This document shows, piece after piece, positions 6,393 through 6,889 of a stretch of 6,889 nt of DNA (positions within the stretch are counted from its first letter, which is position 1; every line of letters starts with the position of its first letter). The position numbers and the translations under genes are program-made. The notes beneath the pieces are model-generated. The model did no database searches, was not told the DNA's origin, and saw only the letters and a program-made list of their open reading frames with translations. The DNA is from an uncultured Robinsoniella sp. GTDB taxonomy: Bacteria > Bacillota > Clostridia > Lachnospirales > Lachnospiraceae. The stretch spans positions 1-6,889 of the forward strand of contig UQCR01000198.1 of assembly GCA_900539655.1 (NCBI GenBank), read 5' to 3'.

Positions 6393-6428
6393 ATAATACA
6401 AGAACTGTAAATGAAAGAGGGGAATAAC

Positions 6429-6889
6429 ATGAAACATTTCAGACATCCAACGTTTCGGACAAAACTTATATTTATGATCTGCATATTCACTGTATTTATT
6501 GTACTGGTTGTTTCTTTTCTGAATTACCAATGGTATTCCAGGCAGCTGACCCAGCAGACAATTAATCAGACACAGCAGATCATCGAACAGGCCGGCTCTA
6601 ATATCAACACTTATCTGGAAGAATTAAACCGGCTTACTCTGGCCCCTTACTATAATGATACGATCCTTGAAAATCTTGAAAAGGCTTCCGGTACACCTCA
6701 GGAGCAATTGAATTCCAAACGGAAAATAGAAAACTTTCTGGCATCTGTAATGACACTGCCACGGGATGAAATCCTCCGGGTTTATATTATGAATGCAGAT
6801 CATATTTTTGCATATACCAGAACTCCTTATGAAATGTCGGATTATGATACCTACCCGGAGAGCTCCTGGTATCAGGAAGCATTGTCCAC
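6429..6889 (+). CDS. Membrane sensor protein, probable histidine kinase (N-terminal part, cut by window end)
   Basis: Open frame from the ATG at 6429 to the end of the window, 153 codons with no stop, so only the N-terminal part is seen. A basic start (MKHFRHPTFRTK) precedes one membrane segment (about 13-33). A Gln-rich, probably helical region (35-60) and an extracellular sensor domain follow. The motif SSWYQEAL (145-152) preceded by VYIMNADHIFAYT (118-130) is typical of the Cache-type domains of YesM/LytS-like histidine kinases in Firmicutes. Those kinases pair with an AraC-type response regulator and sit beside sugar ABC transporters, as here. GAGGGG (6417-6422) lies 6 bases before the ATG; the in-frame ATG at 6411 precedes that site. 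The kinase domain itself is outside the window, so a different output domain cannot be excluded. Confidence 0.75.
   Translation, partial: MKHFRHPTFRTKLIFMICIFTVFIVLVVSFLNYQWYSRQLTQQTINQTQQIIEQAGSNINTYLEELNRLTLAPYYNDTILENLEKASGTPQEQLNSKRKIENFLASVMTLPRDEILRVYIMNADHIFAYTRTPYEMSDYDTYPESSWYQEALS

Noticed and set aside
4877..6396. + strand open frames of 80-136 codons opposite the binding-protein gene
   Set aside because: They are antisense to the lipoprotein gene with compositions typical of reversed coding DNA and no recognisable domain.

Overview
The window looks like chromosomal DNA from a Gram-positive, low-to-mid GC anaerobe, most likely a clostridial gut bacterium of the Lachnospiraceae type. 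This rests on strong GGAGG ribosome binding sites before almost every gene, a lipoprotein-anchored sugar-binding protein, AT-rich intergenic DNA, and the layout sensor kinase / CUT1 sugar ABC importer / glycoside hydrolase, which is common in that group. The organism assignment is inference; there is no rRNA or other marker.

Left part (1-1324, + strand): about 310 bases without a gene lead to a small carboxymuconolactone decarboxylase (CMD)-family protein (310-702). Its promoter has a 19-bp spacer and a central dyad, the architecture used by MerR-family activators. After a 187-base gap with two dyads comes an HxlR-family winged-helix regulator with the conserved N-terminal Cys-Pro (890-1255). 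A hairpin with a T-tract (1261-1324) ends this unit. The pairing suggests a small redox or electrophile-responsive module, but no target is proven.

Right part (1344-6212, - strand): a four-gene sugar-uptake operon read right to left. It encodes a lipoprotein solute-binding protein (6212-4890), a MalF-type permease (4803-3940), a MalG-type permease (3927-3103) and a glycoside hydrolase family 66 enzyme (2993-1344). The GH66 enzyme has no signal peptide, so it should act in the cytoplasm on what the importer brings in. GH66 enzymes are dextranases and cycloisomaltooligosaccharide glucanotransferases, so the predicted substrate is an alpha-1,6-glucan oligosaccharide (isomaltooligosaccharide, linear or cyclic). 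No ATP-binding subunit is in the window; a shared MsmX-type ATPase elsewhere is the usual solution.

Far right (6429-6889, + strand): the start of a divergent membrane sensor protein, probably the histidine kinase of a two-component system (YesM/LytS-like with an extracellular Cache-type domain), cut by the window edge. It shares a 216-base intergenic region with the operon. That region holds a candidate promoter for the kinase, a 19-bp near-palindrome over its -10 region, and a hairpin just before the ribosome binding site of the binding-protein gene.
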